A stretch of 64,000 nt of DNA. Origin: Rhabditophanes sp. KR3021 (Eukaryota > Nematoda > Chromadorea > Rhabditida > Alloionematidae). The stretch lies in assembly GCA_963281155.1 (NCBI GenBank), contig CAUJLY010000002.1:496001-560000 (forward strand). The letters are read 5' to 3'. Below, piece after piece: positions 10,516 through 22,268 of the stretch (the stretch's first letter is position 1; every line of letters begins with the position of its first letter). The notes under the pieces are model-generated. The model did not search any database and was not told the DNA's origin. It worked only from the letters and a program-made list of their open reading frames with translations. The position numbers and the translations under genes were made by a program.

Positions 10516-10825
10516 ACATCATAATAAGACTTAATTAATCATCTTATCACTAAATTAATAATAAAAATCGCAGTACAATTAAGACTGTTATCAAATTCAA
10601 GTAAAAAGGTTAAGCTTTCCTAATTACCTTCCATAAATCTCATCAAACTACGACTTATTTCCGTCAACATTTGTATCCCACAAAACACCAACATCAAAAA
10701 CAATTAAATACCGCTTAGAAACTGATATACATAGTTTGGTCATAGTTTTTATTTCAACCGGATTCAAGCATCACCTTGACAAAGTTCCTTGTGATTAGAG
10801 TGAGAAACATCAAGACCAAAGTGAC
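10516..10825 (+). repeat. Diverged direct repeat, copy 1 (orphan upstream module)
   Basis: About 310 bp align by eye with 11426-11745. Shared blocks include TTAATTAATCATCTTATCAC, AAGCTTTCCTAATTACCTTC, GTATCCCACAAAACACCA and TTCCTTGTGATTAG. No saposin-like coding sequence follows this copy. Confidence 0.75.
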
Positions 10826-11425
10826 GCTTTAACATCACATACTTATGGTATCTGGTAAGTTCTAATTTGTCTGTTGGGGCATTGGCTTTGCTTGCCTACT
10901 ACAATTAGTCCATGATATACTTACATCAATGACTACATTTTACAATTAACCAATACTTAGTTTAGTAGTTCAATCATATACTTACAACCAAATTGAATTT
11001 ATGTATAGGATGCATCAATATTCAGAATGTCTTTATAAGCAAAAGATGGGAATGGCCGGCCTGGATCTTGTTGTGACCTAAGACCACTCCCGAATGCATC
11101 GCTCCAAATATGACCACAGATGTTTCGTCATTTACAGGACCAATTGAAGGATAGATGATTTGGATTCTACAAATTCAACCTCCTCATCCGTGGATCTTAG
11201 TACATTTGGCTTTAAAGCTTTTAAACTTGGATAACAATTAAAGAGAGAAAACCAATACTAAAGGATTCTCAATTAAATTAACGACCTTTAAATGTATATT
11301 ATTAAATATTGTATCCTTTGCCAAATGAGTTTAAAATAAAAATAATTAAATAGTTTATTTTGGATCTCATATAGCTTTGAAAAAAGATGATTATATTTAG
11401 TTATAGATTGTTTCAATGTTTGAAA

Positions 11426-11745
11426 CTCATCATAATAAAGACCTAATTAATCATCTTATCACTAAATTAATAATAATAAAATGAATTATTATATTATTAG
11501 GACTGTTATCAAATTCAAATATGAAAGATAAGCTTTCCTAATTACCTTCCATAAATCACCAAACTACCACTCATTTCCGTCAACACTTGTATCCCACAAA
11601 ACACCAAGATCACGAATTACATAGGACGCACTTAAAAACTGATATAGTTTAGTCAAACACATACTTTTTCCTTCAACCGGATTTGGCCATCAGCCTGAGA
11701 AGGTTCCTTGTGATTAGGAGGCAGAAACATCACGACCAAACTGAT
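11426..11745 (+). repeat. Diverged direct repeat, copy 2 (upstream of saposin 2)
   Basis: The second copy of the module ends 70 nt before the start codon of saposin-like gene 2, so it occupies the promoter position. Identity looks high in blocks with small indels. Confidence 0.75.
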
Positions 11746-11817
11746 AACATTAGCTATTTAAGGAGAAAAGTTTATTTACTCAGCACATTGAATCACTTTC
11801 AATCATCACATTCAACG

Positions 11818-12237
11818 ATGTCTAAGCTTATCATTCTTCTTACCATTTCTGCAGTCTTTGCCATGACATATGCTCAAACTTCAGTTGCTCCCAACAAGAA
11901 ACCATGGACAAAGTGTCAAGTCAGTTTTTCACATCTCATCTAACTAATCTTCATCTCTTTTAAGATCTGCCACCACATCATCGCACACGCTGAAAAACAT
12001 TTCCACGCCGGAGAGCCTGAAGCTGGATTGTTGCACGAATTGACCCGTGAATGTATCAGACTTTCCCACGAAGATGGACAAACCGCCGGACAACATTGCC
12101 TTACCATCGTCCACAAATACATCGATCAAATCTTCGCTGACTTCAACAAAAAGGAAACCCCATGTCAAATATGTACTGAGGGAGGGGAATGTGGAGCTTC
12201 GGACAGTTGTGTCGACCCAACCCGTAGAGCTTTCTAA
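11818..12237 (+). CDS. Secreted saposin-B-like peptide 2
   Basis: Two exons (11818-11919 and 11965-12237, 45-nt intron) encode 124 residues. A signal peptide (MSKLIILLTISAVFAMTYA) is followed by W-T-K-C-Q-I-C. HELTREC, GQHC, C-Q-I-C and two further cysteines give the same eight-cysteine layout as the gene at 9720. It has lost or never had two of the introns present in gene 1. The start was chosen because the signal peptide begins there. A longer in-frame extension back to 11683 has no such property and runs through the promoter repeat. AATAAA follows at 12272-12277. The function is inferred to be lipid binding or membrane disruption outside the cell. Confidence 0.75.
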
Positions 12238-12271
12238 GAGGTTTCTATTGTAAGGAGTTTGTATTCTTTTA

Positions 12272-12277
12272 AATAAA
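12272..12277 (+). terminator. Polyadenylation signal of saposin-like gene 2
   Basis: AATAAA lies 34 nt after the stop codon. Confidence 0.6.
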
Positions 12278-12542
12278 TTTCATTTTTAAAAGTGGATGTT
12301 TGTATGATGTCGTTTGCCCCGAAAGAGGTCCAAATGATGTAAATGAATACATATCTTGAATATTTTATTCGAAACTTTAAATATAAAGTATGTAAATAAT
12401 GAATGTTAAATTTGATTTAAAAAATATGGATATGCAAGATGTTTGCCATTTGACAGGACGCTATGTGGTAAAGGTAACTTCTTTTTTGGATTTAATAATT
12501 TGTGAGTGATAAGAAGAGGGAGACAGGGGTTGTCTTTCGATA

Positions 12543-12719
12543 TCACTGCACTTGTTTCTTTTCTGTAAAGTTATTTATGTAAGTTAGTTTTAATAAATTT
12601 ACCAACGTCCACATCCATATAACGTACAAGACTGCAAATATAATGGAGATTATAAGTACAACTGATGCTATGTAAAAAGCAAAAATATGGTACTCTTCCC
12701 CAATCATGTATTCTTCCAT
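12543..12719 (-). CDS. Putative 58-residue single-pass membrane microprotein
   Basis: An uninterrupted 58-codon frame starts MEEYMIGEEYH and has a 24-residue hydrophobic helix (FYIASVVLIISIIFAVLYVI, then WMWTLV). It ends with a basic/polar tail (NNFTEKKQVQ). The acidic N-terminus, single helix and lysine-containing tail give a regular membrane topology that is unlikely by chance. The size is that of sarcolipin-type or other regulatory micropeptides, but I recognise no specific family. It lies alone between saposin 2 and the GST gene, with no splice sites needed. An in-frame stop lies six codons upstream of the ATG, so the start is well defined. Confidence 0.45.
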   Translation of the reverse strand: MEEYMIGEEYHIFAFYIASVVLIISIIFAVLYVIWMWTLVNLLKLTYINNFTEKKQVQ

Positions 12720-13594
12720 ATTGTGAAGGTAATAAGATTAATAAATATTGGGAAAGACTTATGTTTATACCTAATAATGTATGGTTTAAGAATAGGAAGT
12801 ACAAATTAATATTCAAAAAAATGAGATTTAATCATAGGAAGGCTTGAATGTTAGGTGTCAAAAATAAAATCAGGTTTGTAAAAATCCAACTCTTTGATTG
12901 ATAAATGTTGAGCGCAAGTTGATAAATGAAAGTGTGGAATATTTTTATTTTGGGGAGAGACTATATTTCTTGACTTAACTTAAACCATTGATACTGCATA
13001 TACGATAAGATAAAACATGTTATGCAAAAAATAAACAAACTAAGATATTTGATTAAACTAAAGTTACACTCGATTTTAAAAGTATCTTCACCTGTTATGC
13101 CAAATGGAATTACGAATCTTTGTGTGACATGCCGAATAAACATCAAAAAATATTGGACGAGTTGTAATGCATGCAATGTATTTTTAAATTTGGTGTCTCT
13201 TTGATTAGAATAGGTTTGCAATTAATTATTTAGTTTTTTAAATTGGGTACACTTTGTTTGTTCCGACATTTGGTTTTAAAAACGTCACCAATGATCAGAC
13301 GAAAGTGAATTTGAAATGAATTGAATGTGATGGAATATTTTTATTGAAAAAAGAGCTGCCTCCAAACTATTTTTTTGTATTTAAATAGATAAGCCAAAAT
13401 ATTCTAGTTGCAATAAAAAGACATCAACATTAAATAAATATATCAACTAAATTTTGATTTTGCAAGGTCATCATCCTACGAATGCCATAAACACTTTTTT
13501 ACCAATTAAATTGAAGGATCATTTGAGCCATGTTTAGATATTTAAAAAATATAAATAAAATACGAGGCACATTTTATTACAAATATCTTTAAGT
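12720..13594. other. Intergenic, no gene recognised
   Basis: AT-rich spacer. Minus-strand (12961-13221) and plus-strand (13022-13204) frames overlap here and neither shows a domain. At least one is a shadow and probably both are noise. Confidence 0.4.
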
Positions 13595-14242
13595 TTAAAA
13601 GGCATAAGTAGGTCTATTAGAAAGATGCTTTTTGATAGATGGCTCATTTTCAACCTTATCTATATATTCCTTCAGATCTTCATCGATGGGAATGTCAAAT
13701 CTCAATCTGTAATTATACAAAAATTGATAATAAGCGATGTCGGCATAGGTAATGCTTGATCCGACAAGAACTCCGTTTCCGTTTTGTTTTAAAAACTGTG
13801 GAATACGCTTGGTGAAGGGGATGACGTGGTCATTGATAAAAATTTTATACAACGGCTTTTGTTTTTCTTCATCTTTAGTAACAAAAATTAGCTTTGAATT
13901 GTATTCGACATCATCAAGGGCTAGGACAAATTGCATGATTAAAGCTGATTCAATGGCGTTTTTTCCAAGGAGATTAAATTGACCAGCAAAATATTGCTCG
14001 ATGGCTCGAGTTTCAGCGATAACTACTCCGTCAATCTCAACCACTGGCAATCTTTTGAAAGGTTGCTGGTCTTTTATTTTTGGCCAGTCTTCAATTGCAA
14101 TTCTATTATCGACGAAGTCTTGTCCTCCAATCTTTAATAGCATCCGAGTAACCTAAAGAAGAACATGCTGTGAAATAGATAAATTTTGCATACTAACCTC
14201 ACCACGACCCATTCCATCAAAGTAAGTAAATTTAATAACCAT
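13595..14242 (-). CDS. Glutathione S-transferase, sigma class
   Basis: Two exons (14198-14242 and 13595-14152, 45-nt intron) encode 200 residues, the normal size. The N-terminal thioredoxin-like domain starts MVIKFTYFDGMGRGEVTRML, placing the catalytic tyrosine at residue 7. It continues with DWPKIKDQQPFKRLPVVEIDG. The all-alpha domain begins near residue 80 and ends ENEPSIKKHLSNRPTYAF. Sigma GSTs conjugate glutathione to electrophiles or isomerise prostaglandin H2 in the cytosol. The usual glutathione-binding Gln-Ser after the cis-Pro strand is replaced by Glu-Thr (IAETRAIEQY), so substrate handling may differ. The intron lies at the conserved position right after GRGE. Confidence 0.85.
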
Positions 14243-14890
14243 TATACAAGAATAAAATTAAATGACTAAATGTAATTCAAATGTTTCTTTTATATATATC
14301 GTTGCGATGTAAATATATCAATACAATGTGTAGAAAAGCACCCACATTTAATCTGACTTATCGATGCATATCATATTTAAACAACAGATCAAATGTTCAG
14401 CACAAATATGTTTTATGTTTAGTTGTGTAATATTTATGTTTTCTTTGAATGTACGTAATTGTGGATTACTTGTGTATTTGATACCAACAAATGCACCTTT
14501 TTTAAACAAACAAAATAACCGAAGTATCTTTTTCGCAAATGAGTCAACATGTAATTTGATTTATTATGAATTATTTGCATCAAAATATACTTTAAATTGT
14601 GTAAAAGTTAATTAAGGAAGAACAAAACGCTCAAATATTGGTACAAGCAATAGTTTTTATTAAGGATCATATTTGGTGTAGCATCTAATTGATGGTGTTG
14701 TTGCAATGCTACAAATAATATGCAAGTTTCCTTGTACACTGATCATATTGACTGACGTCAACACCAAAATATAACACATAATTTGAATAGAAGGAGTAAA
14801 GTTGGATAGAAGTAGTAAATTAGAATTTTAAAATTACTATATTTAAGGAACATTTCCCCTTTTACCACTTCGTTTCTTCTACTTGCACTG
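14243..14890. other. Divergent intergenic region
   Basis: Spacer between the GST gene (minus) and the phosphatase gene (plus). It presumably holds both promoters. No motif could be assigned. Confidence 0.45.
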
Positions 14891-16594
14891 ATGCCTGCCA
14901 CAACAACCTCTCCAAAAGATACTACTTCCAAGAGCAAGGAAAAGGTTTCAACTTCCGATTCTGCTAACAGTACTAAGAAGGAACCTACAACTTCTCTCTG
15001 TGAAACTAAAAAAGTCCCTACTGGTGGTGGAAAGGCAGCATCGGGTAAGAAAAAGACCGACCCAACGAATGATGGGAAAAGTGAGGTCTTTCTCAAAAGT
15101 AAGAAGAAAGACAAGGAAACTGCAATTGGTACACTAAAGAATACAAGTGGTCCTGTTGTTGCTGCCGTTCCAACTACTGCCGTCGCTCCTTCAAAAAGCA
15201 AGAAAGATATTACTTCCAAGAAACAAGACGACCCGGGAACTTCCCAAATCAAAAGCATTCTCGAACCTACTTCAGTATTTCTCCCAAAACCTCCCACACA
15301 AAAAGACGATGTCTGTGGTGAGGACAAGATTGCTACCGAAGCTTCCCTATCTAATCCCATTTCCGGAATGGAAAATGCAAGTGATTCAATCGGAAATGCC
15401 CTGGAATGTGAAGCAGAGATCAAAATCGTAGTCATCAGGACTTGGAAGGATGCTCAACGTGAAAGGAATGGGTTTATCGAAGGAGACAAGTCCACTGCTC
15501 ACTTGGATGCTGTTGGAGAGCCGTGTTATGACATGGCTGCCTTCATGCGGAAACATCCCATAAATACTCGTCTTGGTTCAGTTGCTTATGAGATAGAGGA
15601 GATAGAGTGGATTTTGAAGCAGGCTTTGGACATCTTTAAGAAAGGTCCCACGTTGGAGGAAGTTAGTGGGAATGTGACGGTGTGTGGGGATGTGCACGGC
15701 CAAATCGACGATGTCATGCGCATCTTCAAGAAGTTCGGGGATCCTTCCAAGACGAAGTATATGTTCTTAGGGTAAGTAAATAATATAATTTACGATCATA
15801 ATTTTTGTTGTAGAGATTACGTTGACCGAGGAAACAACTCGATCGAAGTCATAATGCTCCTACTCGCCTACAAAATCCAGTACCCAAAGAACTTGTTTTT
15901 GTTGCGAGGAAATCACGAACTTGCCCATATCAACAAAGTTTATGGGTATTTTGATGAATGTTGTGAAAGAATCACCGACCAAAACGTTGCCTCAGACATC
16001 TACAACAAGTGTAATGAAGTCTTCTCCTACCTCCCCTTGGCTGGATGTATCTCCAACAAGATTTTGTGCATGCACGGCGGTATTTCTGAACACATCAATT
16101 CCTTAGATGATATCAGAAATATCAAACGTCCCCTGTCTATTGTTCAAAAGGCTGCCTGTGATATCCTTTGGAGTGATCCTGACATCAAATGTGGCAAGTT
16201 CACATTTAATAGTGCTAGAGGAGTGTCGGTCGTCTTTGGGACCAATGATGTTACGCAATTTTGTAAGAAGCTTGGAATCGACATGGTGATTAGAGGTGAG
16301 TAAACTATTATTTAGTAAGTTAAATTTTATAACTCAGGACACCAAGTTTGTGCTCAAGGATACAGTGTCTTCGGGGACGGCAAATTAATCACCGTCTTCT
16401 CAGCCTCTGTCTATGATGAAGAGATAAACAACTTGTCTGGTGTAATTCGAATCGATGAACGTGGAATCGTCAGACCATACTCAATCAAATGTCCCAAAGT
16501 TGAGCGAGCAAGACGCACCCTCCATGAAGGCAGTTCAGATGAACTAACTAAAGAAATTGCAACCTCCACCAAATCTAAGTCTGCCACAAAGTAA
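14891..16594 (+). CDS. PP1-like serine/threonine phosphatase with disordered N-terminal extension
   Basis: Three exons (14891-15771, 15814-16295, 16338-16594; introns 42 nt) encode 539 residues. Residues 1-200 or so are Lys/Ser/Thr/Pro-rich and predicted disordered. The catalytic core follows with every metal-binding motif: GDVHGQ, GDYVDRG, RGNHE, MHGG and GHQV, plus LLWSDPD reduced to ILWSDPD. It should hydrolyse phosphoserine/threonine in a binuclear metal site. Core residues differ from true PP1: the β12-β13 loop SAPNYC is SASVYD, and RAHQVV is RGHQVC. That places it among the expanded divergent PP1-like phosphatases, many of which are germline-specific in nematodes, rather than the housekeeping enzyme. 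The C-terminal tail is Ser/Thr/Lys-rich. AATAAA lies at 16677-16682. Confidence 0.85.
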
Positions 16595-17769
16595 ATCAGG
16601 TACTTTTATGTATCTATGCTCAAGCTTTAACTGTCTGGTATCTAGTCATTTTAATACGCCTTTAATTAAATTTAACAATAAACAATTTGACTTTTGTGTT
16701 TTATTTCATGTAAATGTGTTGTAATTATCATGATTTAAAAGTCTATTTCAGAAGCATTATAAAACTGATTAGGTTTGTTTAATCTGTAAATATCCTTAGA
16801 ATATTTTGAGTTTCAAATACATTTTGTTTGGATAATTTAATATGTTTATTTGTATATCTTATATCTTAAAAAATGTATGATTGGAAACGAATTTCGAGTT
16901 AAGTATAGGAGTAAATTGTTCGTTATGAGAAAAGCATATTGCATTAGGAGATGCTTCTGATCGCCAAGTTTTTTATGAAGGTGAAGTTTAGTTAATTTAA
17001 TTGTGGATAAGCTTGATAATAATTTAGTTCAAGTTGGCAATGAGTTTTACTTTGGCTAGAAATATGTAACAAATATAAAAATGATGGAATACTCAGAAGA
17101 GAACAAATTCTTCAACCATATGAGACAATTGTTTGTATAAATGCAAATCATTCACAGTTCTTGCATAGACCACTATTAGTTGCGATGCTTTATGATTTAC
17201 CAAAAAAATTTATTGTTGAAACGTTATGGACATTCCAGAGAATTATTAATCCTCAATTCAATTTTATTAAATCGGTGTAGAATAAAATGATCCCATCGAA
17301 CATGTCTTTCTAATTTGATAACTGCCGTCTGACATGCATCCTTTTAAAACATTTATTATTGAAACTATTATAAGTTAGTCACTTCAAAGAATGATCACCT
17401 TAATTAAAGATCGACATTTTTTGTGGTCTAACACATCACATTAATACCTGACACGACCTCCAAACTCCCCAAATATTTATTTTAACTTGTCAAATTAGCT
17501 CTATTTACATTCAAAGTGACCATACCGTTGATACTATTTACCGCTTTAGATTAAAATGTGACAGTTTAAATGAAAGCCAAAATATGTATTTAAATGTGAC
17601 TTAAGCTTTTAATCTTCTTTTCAAGCTTGGACCCAATTAACTGGTTAGTGATATGGTAGAAAGTGGTTCAGAAACTAAACGAAGCTTTTTATTGTAAAAT
17701 TAAAAGGGTTTTGTATGTACATAAACTTTTTGTCAACAATCATCATAACTTAGTGTACAGAGGACAACA
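16595..17769. other. Intergenic, no gene recognised
   Basis: It carries the phosphatase gene's polyadenylation signal (16677-16682) and then AT-rich sequence between two converging genes. No further feature is supported. Confidence 0.5.
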
Positions 17770-19079
17770 TTAGAGTAGACCTGTTTCGTATTCGAGGCCG
17801 TAATGCTCCAGGAGGGAAGTGTCGATCTTGAAGATGCCGTTGTCACCCCACTGACTGCCGAATGAGTTGACGCAGATCCAGTGTAGACGTCCTTCTTCAT
17901 CTGTCCCCCATCCTATTAATTTGACCACATGCCAATAAATGATACGTTTAGAGTAATTTTCTTCGGGGTATGGGTGAAAGACTCCCGAGTGGTAATGCAA
18001 AAATTCTTCCGTTACTGGGAAAGCCATTGTAGTTGGGCCAGCTAAGAATAATTCCTTCTTGATGATAGTTCGAATTTCTTCACTACTCAATGGTGTGGGG
18101 GAAGATTTATTAAAATGACCTACAACACTAGGAATAATAGCTCTTTGTTTGCCATTTTGGTCGATTGTCATACTTCGGGGGAAGATGGTATAAGCTATAC
18201 TGCCCATGTGTTTATCTTCATCATACTCATTTTGGTAGTAGATGTTTTGGCAACTTTTGATGCAAGCTCTTTTGTATTCTCCCTCGTCATAGGAAGCAGG
18301 TGAACATGGAGTACCGCAACTAATTTGCATGTTATAAGGTCTACACCCGTCTCTTCCTCCAGTCACGACACCTTCAGTGGCCCAGTAAACAAGAGCCTTC
18401 AAGGGATCTCCCCCATAACAACTTCCACAAACTGGGCAGCATCCGAGTATATCTTCGGCCGACAAAAGACTAACAAAAGACCCATTACTAGCGATACAAC
18501 TTCTATCCGAAGCAACTGCACTAGATGAAACACTAAAACATGCTCCACATTCACCCTGATTGACAACATTACCAATGGTGGGACAATTGGGCCACTTAAT
18601 CCGACTATCAAAGTCAAGTGGTAAACTTTTTTGGTCGAATGTCTCCAACATCTCAAGGTGATCTTTCATCCGATCTGATTTGAAAAACTTGTCTAACAAT
18701 GCAACATGTTCTTTTATGGCTGTCGAGTTTCGAAGCATCTTATGGTTGTATTTGGTCACTTTCTCACCGAACGGATTGAATTTGGCCTTCCAACGGACGT
18801 CTTTGCCCTGATTTACTTGGCTGATTAGATGTTTCATGTATGTGTCTTTGGACAAGGTTTCTTTTTTGAGGAGGAGATATCTGTAGTATAGACCCCCAAC
18901 ACCAAGGACGCAAGCAAAGGCTGGAATTTATTTTGTTTTAATTATACAAATTGGGACTTACTCAACAACAAAATCAGCCCAATAAAGATGTATAAATATT
19001 TGTTTGACTTATTATCACCATCAGCTTGATTTCTATTCCTTGATCTAGGTAATTCGCCATCGATACCAGCTGATTTCAT
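17770..19079 (-). CDS. Membrane-anchored cathepsin B-like cysteine protease
   Basis: Two exons (18962-19079 and 17770-18920, 41-nt intron) encode 422 residues. The N-terminus has a charged stretch and then a hydrophobic helix (YLYIFIGLILLL, FACVLGVGGLYYRYLLL; about 28-57) with no cleavable signal, so it is a type II membrane anchor. The protease domain follows: WPNCPTIGNVVNQGECGACF with the catalytic cysteine near residue 167, a Cys-rich block and CRPYN as in cathepsin B. The catalytic His is in YWHVVKLIGWG and the Asn in VNSFGSQWGDNGIFKI. The QG-CG-CW signature is altered to CGACF. The two adjacent histidines of the cathepsin B occluding loop are not apparent, suggesting an endopeptidase rather than a dipeptidyl carboxypeptidase. 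The start lies 2 nt after a TTTTTTAG acceptor-like site. Confidence 0.85.
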
Positions 19080-20207
19080 GACTAAAAAAGTTGTTCATTA
19101 ATTAACACTACCAACAAATGATCCACTCATAAACATCAACTCAAAATAATAATACGAAGTTACTAAATGAGCAATAAATAGGTATTAATGAATATACAAA
19201 GCAACTAAATAACTGACAACACCTCATTTTACTACCTCCAACGAAGAGATAGCTAAACAAAAATATTTGCTTTATATCTTATTTAGTGTGTATATAAATT
19301 ATTACAAATAAAATATAACTTGTATATGTTGCCACCAATCTTTTTTTGTTAATAAGAATATATTGTCAATTTGTGAGATATATGATTGTCACTTTTAGAT
19401 GATGCTAACATAAAACCTGAAAAAGAATTTTGACTTGCCTTCACGAGGAGGTGGAACCAACGACACAGGTATCTGTCCCCTTGCTGAACCTTCTTTTGAG
19501 TCTATTTTTCGCCGTCGATGCATTTTTATTTAAATATATATGTATTGAGAGTATATTATTAGATATATTAAATAATTTGCGTAAGTGCAACTTCTCAAAA
19601 AAGACTATAAAAAGTACGGTTGATTAGAATTGGAAGGATAAATGTGTCAATTATAGTTGATGTGTTAAAATGAATTTCATCGATGACATAGAGTCAGTGG
19701 TAGTGGCGATTAATTAAATTAAATGCGGCTACTCTTGCGAATAATTACATAAATGACCGGTCGTGACTTGGTTTAGCTAATAAAAAGGAAAATGCTTTTG
19801 TCCTGACCTTTGTTTGTACGTATGTGTACACTACTATATATCCGTTTCGATACAAAACTATCACCACCAACTTTTCTTAAATTGATTAATCATAACAGAT
19901 ATTGTGTGTGTATTTATTTATCTTTGACAAACCTGAACATTCACTTTTTTGTTACTTAACTAGTTGTTCTACTGCAAAAAACATCTTCAAGAAAGAAACA
20001 AATAAGTTTATATTGCGTATATAATATTACATGAATGAATATTGGATATAAAAAATAATAAAACAAATAAATACTTTGATTGCATATCTTTTTTCTAAGA
20101 CACAACAATACACACCTTAGATAGAGAATCGAAATAATAATAGTGATGATATGGGGTTATAAAATTTTAAATAAAATAAATTATTAACAATTTAAGACAC
20201 AAACAAA
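19080..20207. other. Intergenic, no gene recognised
   Basis: AT-rich spacer between the protease and the zinc-finger gene. A plus-strand frame at 19430-19627 has no support. Confidence 0.45.
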
Positions 20208-22268
20208 CTACATCTTTTTGAACATCATGTTGTACAGGTGGAAGGCTAATAAGGCAGAGGATGGTGAAGATTGATCCATTGGATTGAAGGATGAGAAGGC
20301 ATTTTGGGGTTGAGATAGTGCGTTGGTGGGTGCTAATAACGTGGCTGGAGACATTTGGGCGTTGTTGAGGAGAGAGGATTGGGGTGAGTTGGTGGCAGCT
20401 AAGGCGGATAACATACTTATCATTGGATTTATTTGTAAGGACTTTTGTAAGTTTGCAATTTGTTGGCAAAAGGAGTCAATGGGTAAGGAGTTTGGAATTG
20501 AGGAGGCAGCTATCAGTGTTGCTTCGTTCATTCGGTGGATATCTTCTCCCGAGGCTGAGGTGATTAAATTCTTCTCAACTTCAGACATAAAGTTGGAGGG
20601 GTTTGGGGTGTGGAGGAGCATATGGTTTTCGACCGAGGATCTTTTCTTTGCATACCAACTGCAGAAAATACATTTATAATTAAAAGGTCCTTTGGGAGTT
20701 TCATGGCCCACTTGATGACTAACCATCTTCTCACTCGAAGCAGTCTTGAAAGGACAATTGTTGCATTTCATTTCACCGGATCCCATTGAAATTGGAAGCA
20801 TGTCGTATGATCTTGCACTAGAAATAGTACTAGATGGAGATAATGACTGTGACATCAAAGAAGTAGGCGACGTTAAGGTCGACATGTCTGGAAGTAAAGT
20901 ACGATGTTGTTGTTGTTTGGTGTTGTTTGTATATAATGGAGTAAAGTTTATTTTGATTGAAGTGGCCGTGCAAATAGAATGTGGCAATGAACAATGTTCA
21001 GCAGCTTCCCCAATTTGAAGGAATGATTTGAGGCAGTTTGTGCATTCAAAGGGGGGAGACCGTGGACTTTCTCAAGATGTGATGTCATGGCTTCGAATGA
21101 TTCCTGTTCATACAAACAAGTGGTGCATTTAAAGGTAGCTAGAGTAGTTTCGGCTTTGGAGACACCACTCTCACCCTCCTTCTCAAATGACTTGGTACCT
21201 TTGATTGAATCATTAGTGGATGTGATGTGAAGTTGCTCTTCAAATTCGGTTGGAGAAACACAGGAGGAGGAGGAAGAGTTGGGTGAAATTTGAGGAGATG
21301 ATCCTCCTTTACCGTCTCTTGTAACTTCAAATGCCTTGGAGCGAGAGTACTTGGAAACGACACGTATTCCGTGGGTTTTTGCTACATGTCTGAACAAAGC
21401 AATGGAATTAATATTTGTGTTGATGTGAGTCAATTTTTATATGATTTAATATGTTCCAAAATGCAAAACTGCCTTTGGAACATTTTAAGACTACTTATTT
21501 TAAACTTCTGAAAATGTTTCTTACCTAATCAAATCGGCCTTCCACTTGGAAGTTCTATTGCAGTACTTGCACTTGAACGGTCTTTCATTGGTGTGGACTC
21601 TCTTGTGACGGATCATTTCTGAGACCCATTTGCCTAAAGAAATCAAATGTTAATAAACAATTTATATTGAAGTTGTTTTAGATATAAAAGTGTTAAAAGC
21701 TCCTCCCTAAATCCAGATACTACTATGACACGTATATTTGTTATGTCTTATTTATTATATATGTACCCTTTTCCTTAATAAAGTATCTTTGCTTGGTTCC
21801 TTTTGGTGAAGAAGGACGAATTTGTCACATTTTTTAAACTTAGCAAAGCTTACCTTGATATCCACATAAGCTGCACATACGAGTAGATACATCGGGATCT
21901 GTTTCAACTCTCTGAAAAAGTAAAAAATAAAATATGTTTACTCAACAAAAATGACTCACCCTAGTCTCTTCGTCATCGTCGGGAAGTTCGATGGCCTCTG
22001 TTTCAGTTTGGTAAAGCTTAGCACTAGGATCAACCTCTGCTCTCCTAGCAACCAAACCATCCAGAGTATTGTCCATATTACCAACAATTCTTCTTCTCTT
22101 TCTGCTGTCTCGGTTGTTAGTTAGCAAGTCGGGTTGGAAGATCGGATTTTGGGCAGCAGCAGAAGCTGCTAAGCTTAGTAAGAATGAGTCAGGTGAAGTA
22201 AGGGTGTTGTTGTTCATTTCCGGCTGTTCCCCGATTTTCCAATTTTCAGAATCTTTTGATTCACGCAT
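20208..22268 (-). CDS. Six-finger C2H2 zinc-finger transcription factor, with a frame break
   Basis: Four exons (21960-22268, 21854-21911, 21525-21633, 20208-21389) encode about 552 residues. Six C2H2 fingers are visible: CSLC (about residue 116), CKYC, then after a linker CTTC, CTNC, CNNC and CIFC. The first two are joined by a TNERPF linker, and finger 2 contains SKWKADLIRHVAKTH. An Arg/Lys cluster (RKRRR, near 70) may be a nuclear localisation signal. The finger arrangement, a pair, a spacer, then further fingers with a C-terminal pair, recalls Hunchback/Ikaros-like developmental regulators, but orthology is not established. Between fingers 3 and 4 the frame shifts by one base at a run of six G on the plus strand (21051-21056). 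Both sides are clearly coding. The start is the first ATG, and an upstream exon is possible. Confidence 0.75.

Larger units (their letters stand above)
10215..11817. other. Intergenic between the two saposin-like genes
   Basis: It contains the first gene's polyadenylation signal (10271-10276) and two diverged copies of a roughly 310-bp module, described separately. Between the copies I find no intact frame and no recognisable remnant of a third saposin gene. Confidence 0.5.

Noticed and set aside
11683..11817. In-frame upstream extension of saposin-like gene 2
   Set aside because: It runs through the duplicated promoter module and would bury the signal peptide.
14198..14242. Possible frameshift in the first exon of the sigma GST
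   Set aside because: This was also a copying slip at a line junction. The exon is exactly 15 codons and joins exon 2 in phase.
14758..15435. Long minus-strand frame opposite the phosphatase gene's first exon
   Set aside because: It is the antisense shadow of a Lys/Ser-rich coding exon, hydrophobic by reverse complement, with no domain of its own.
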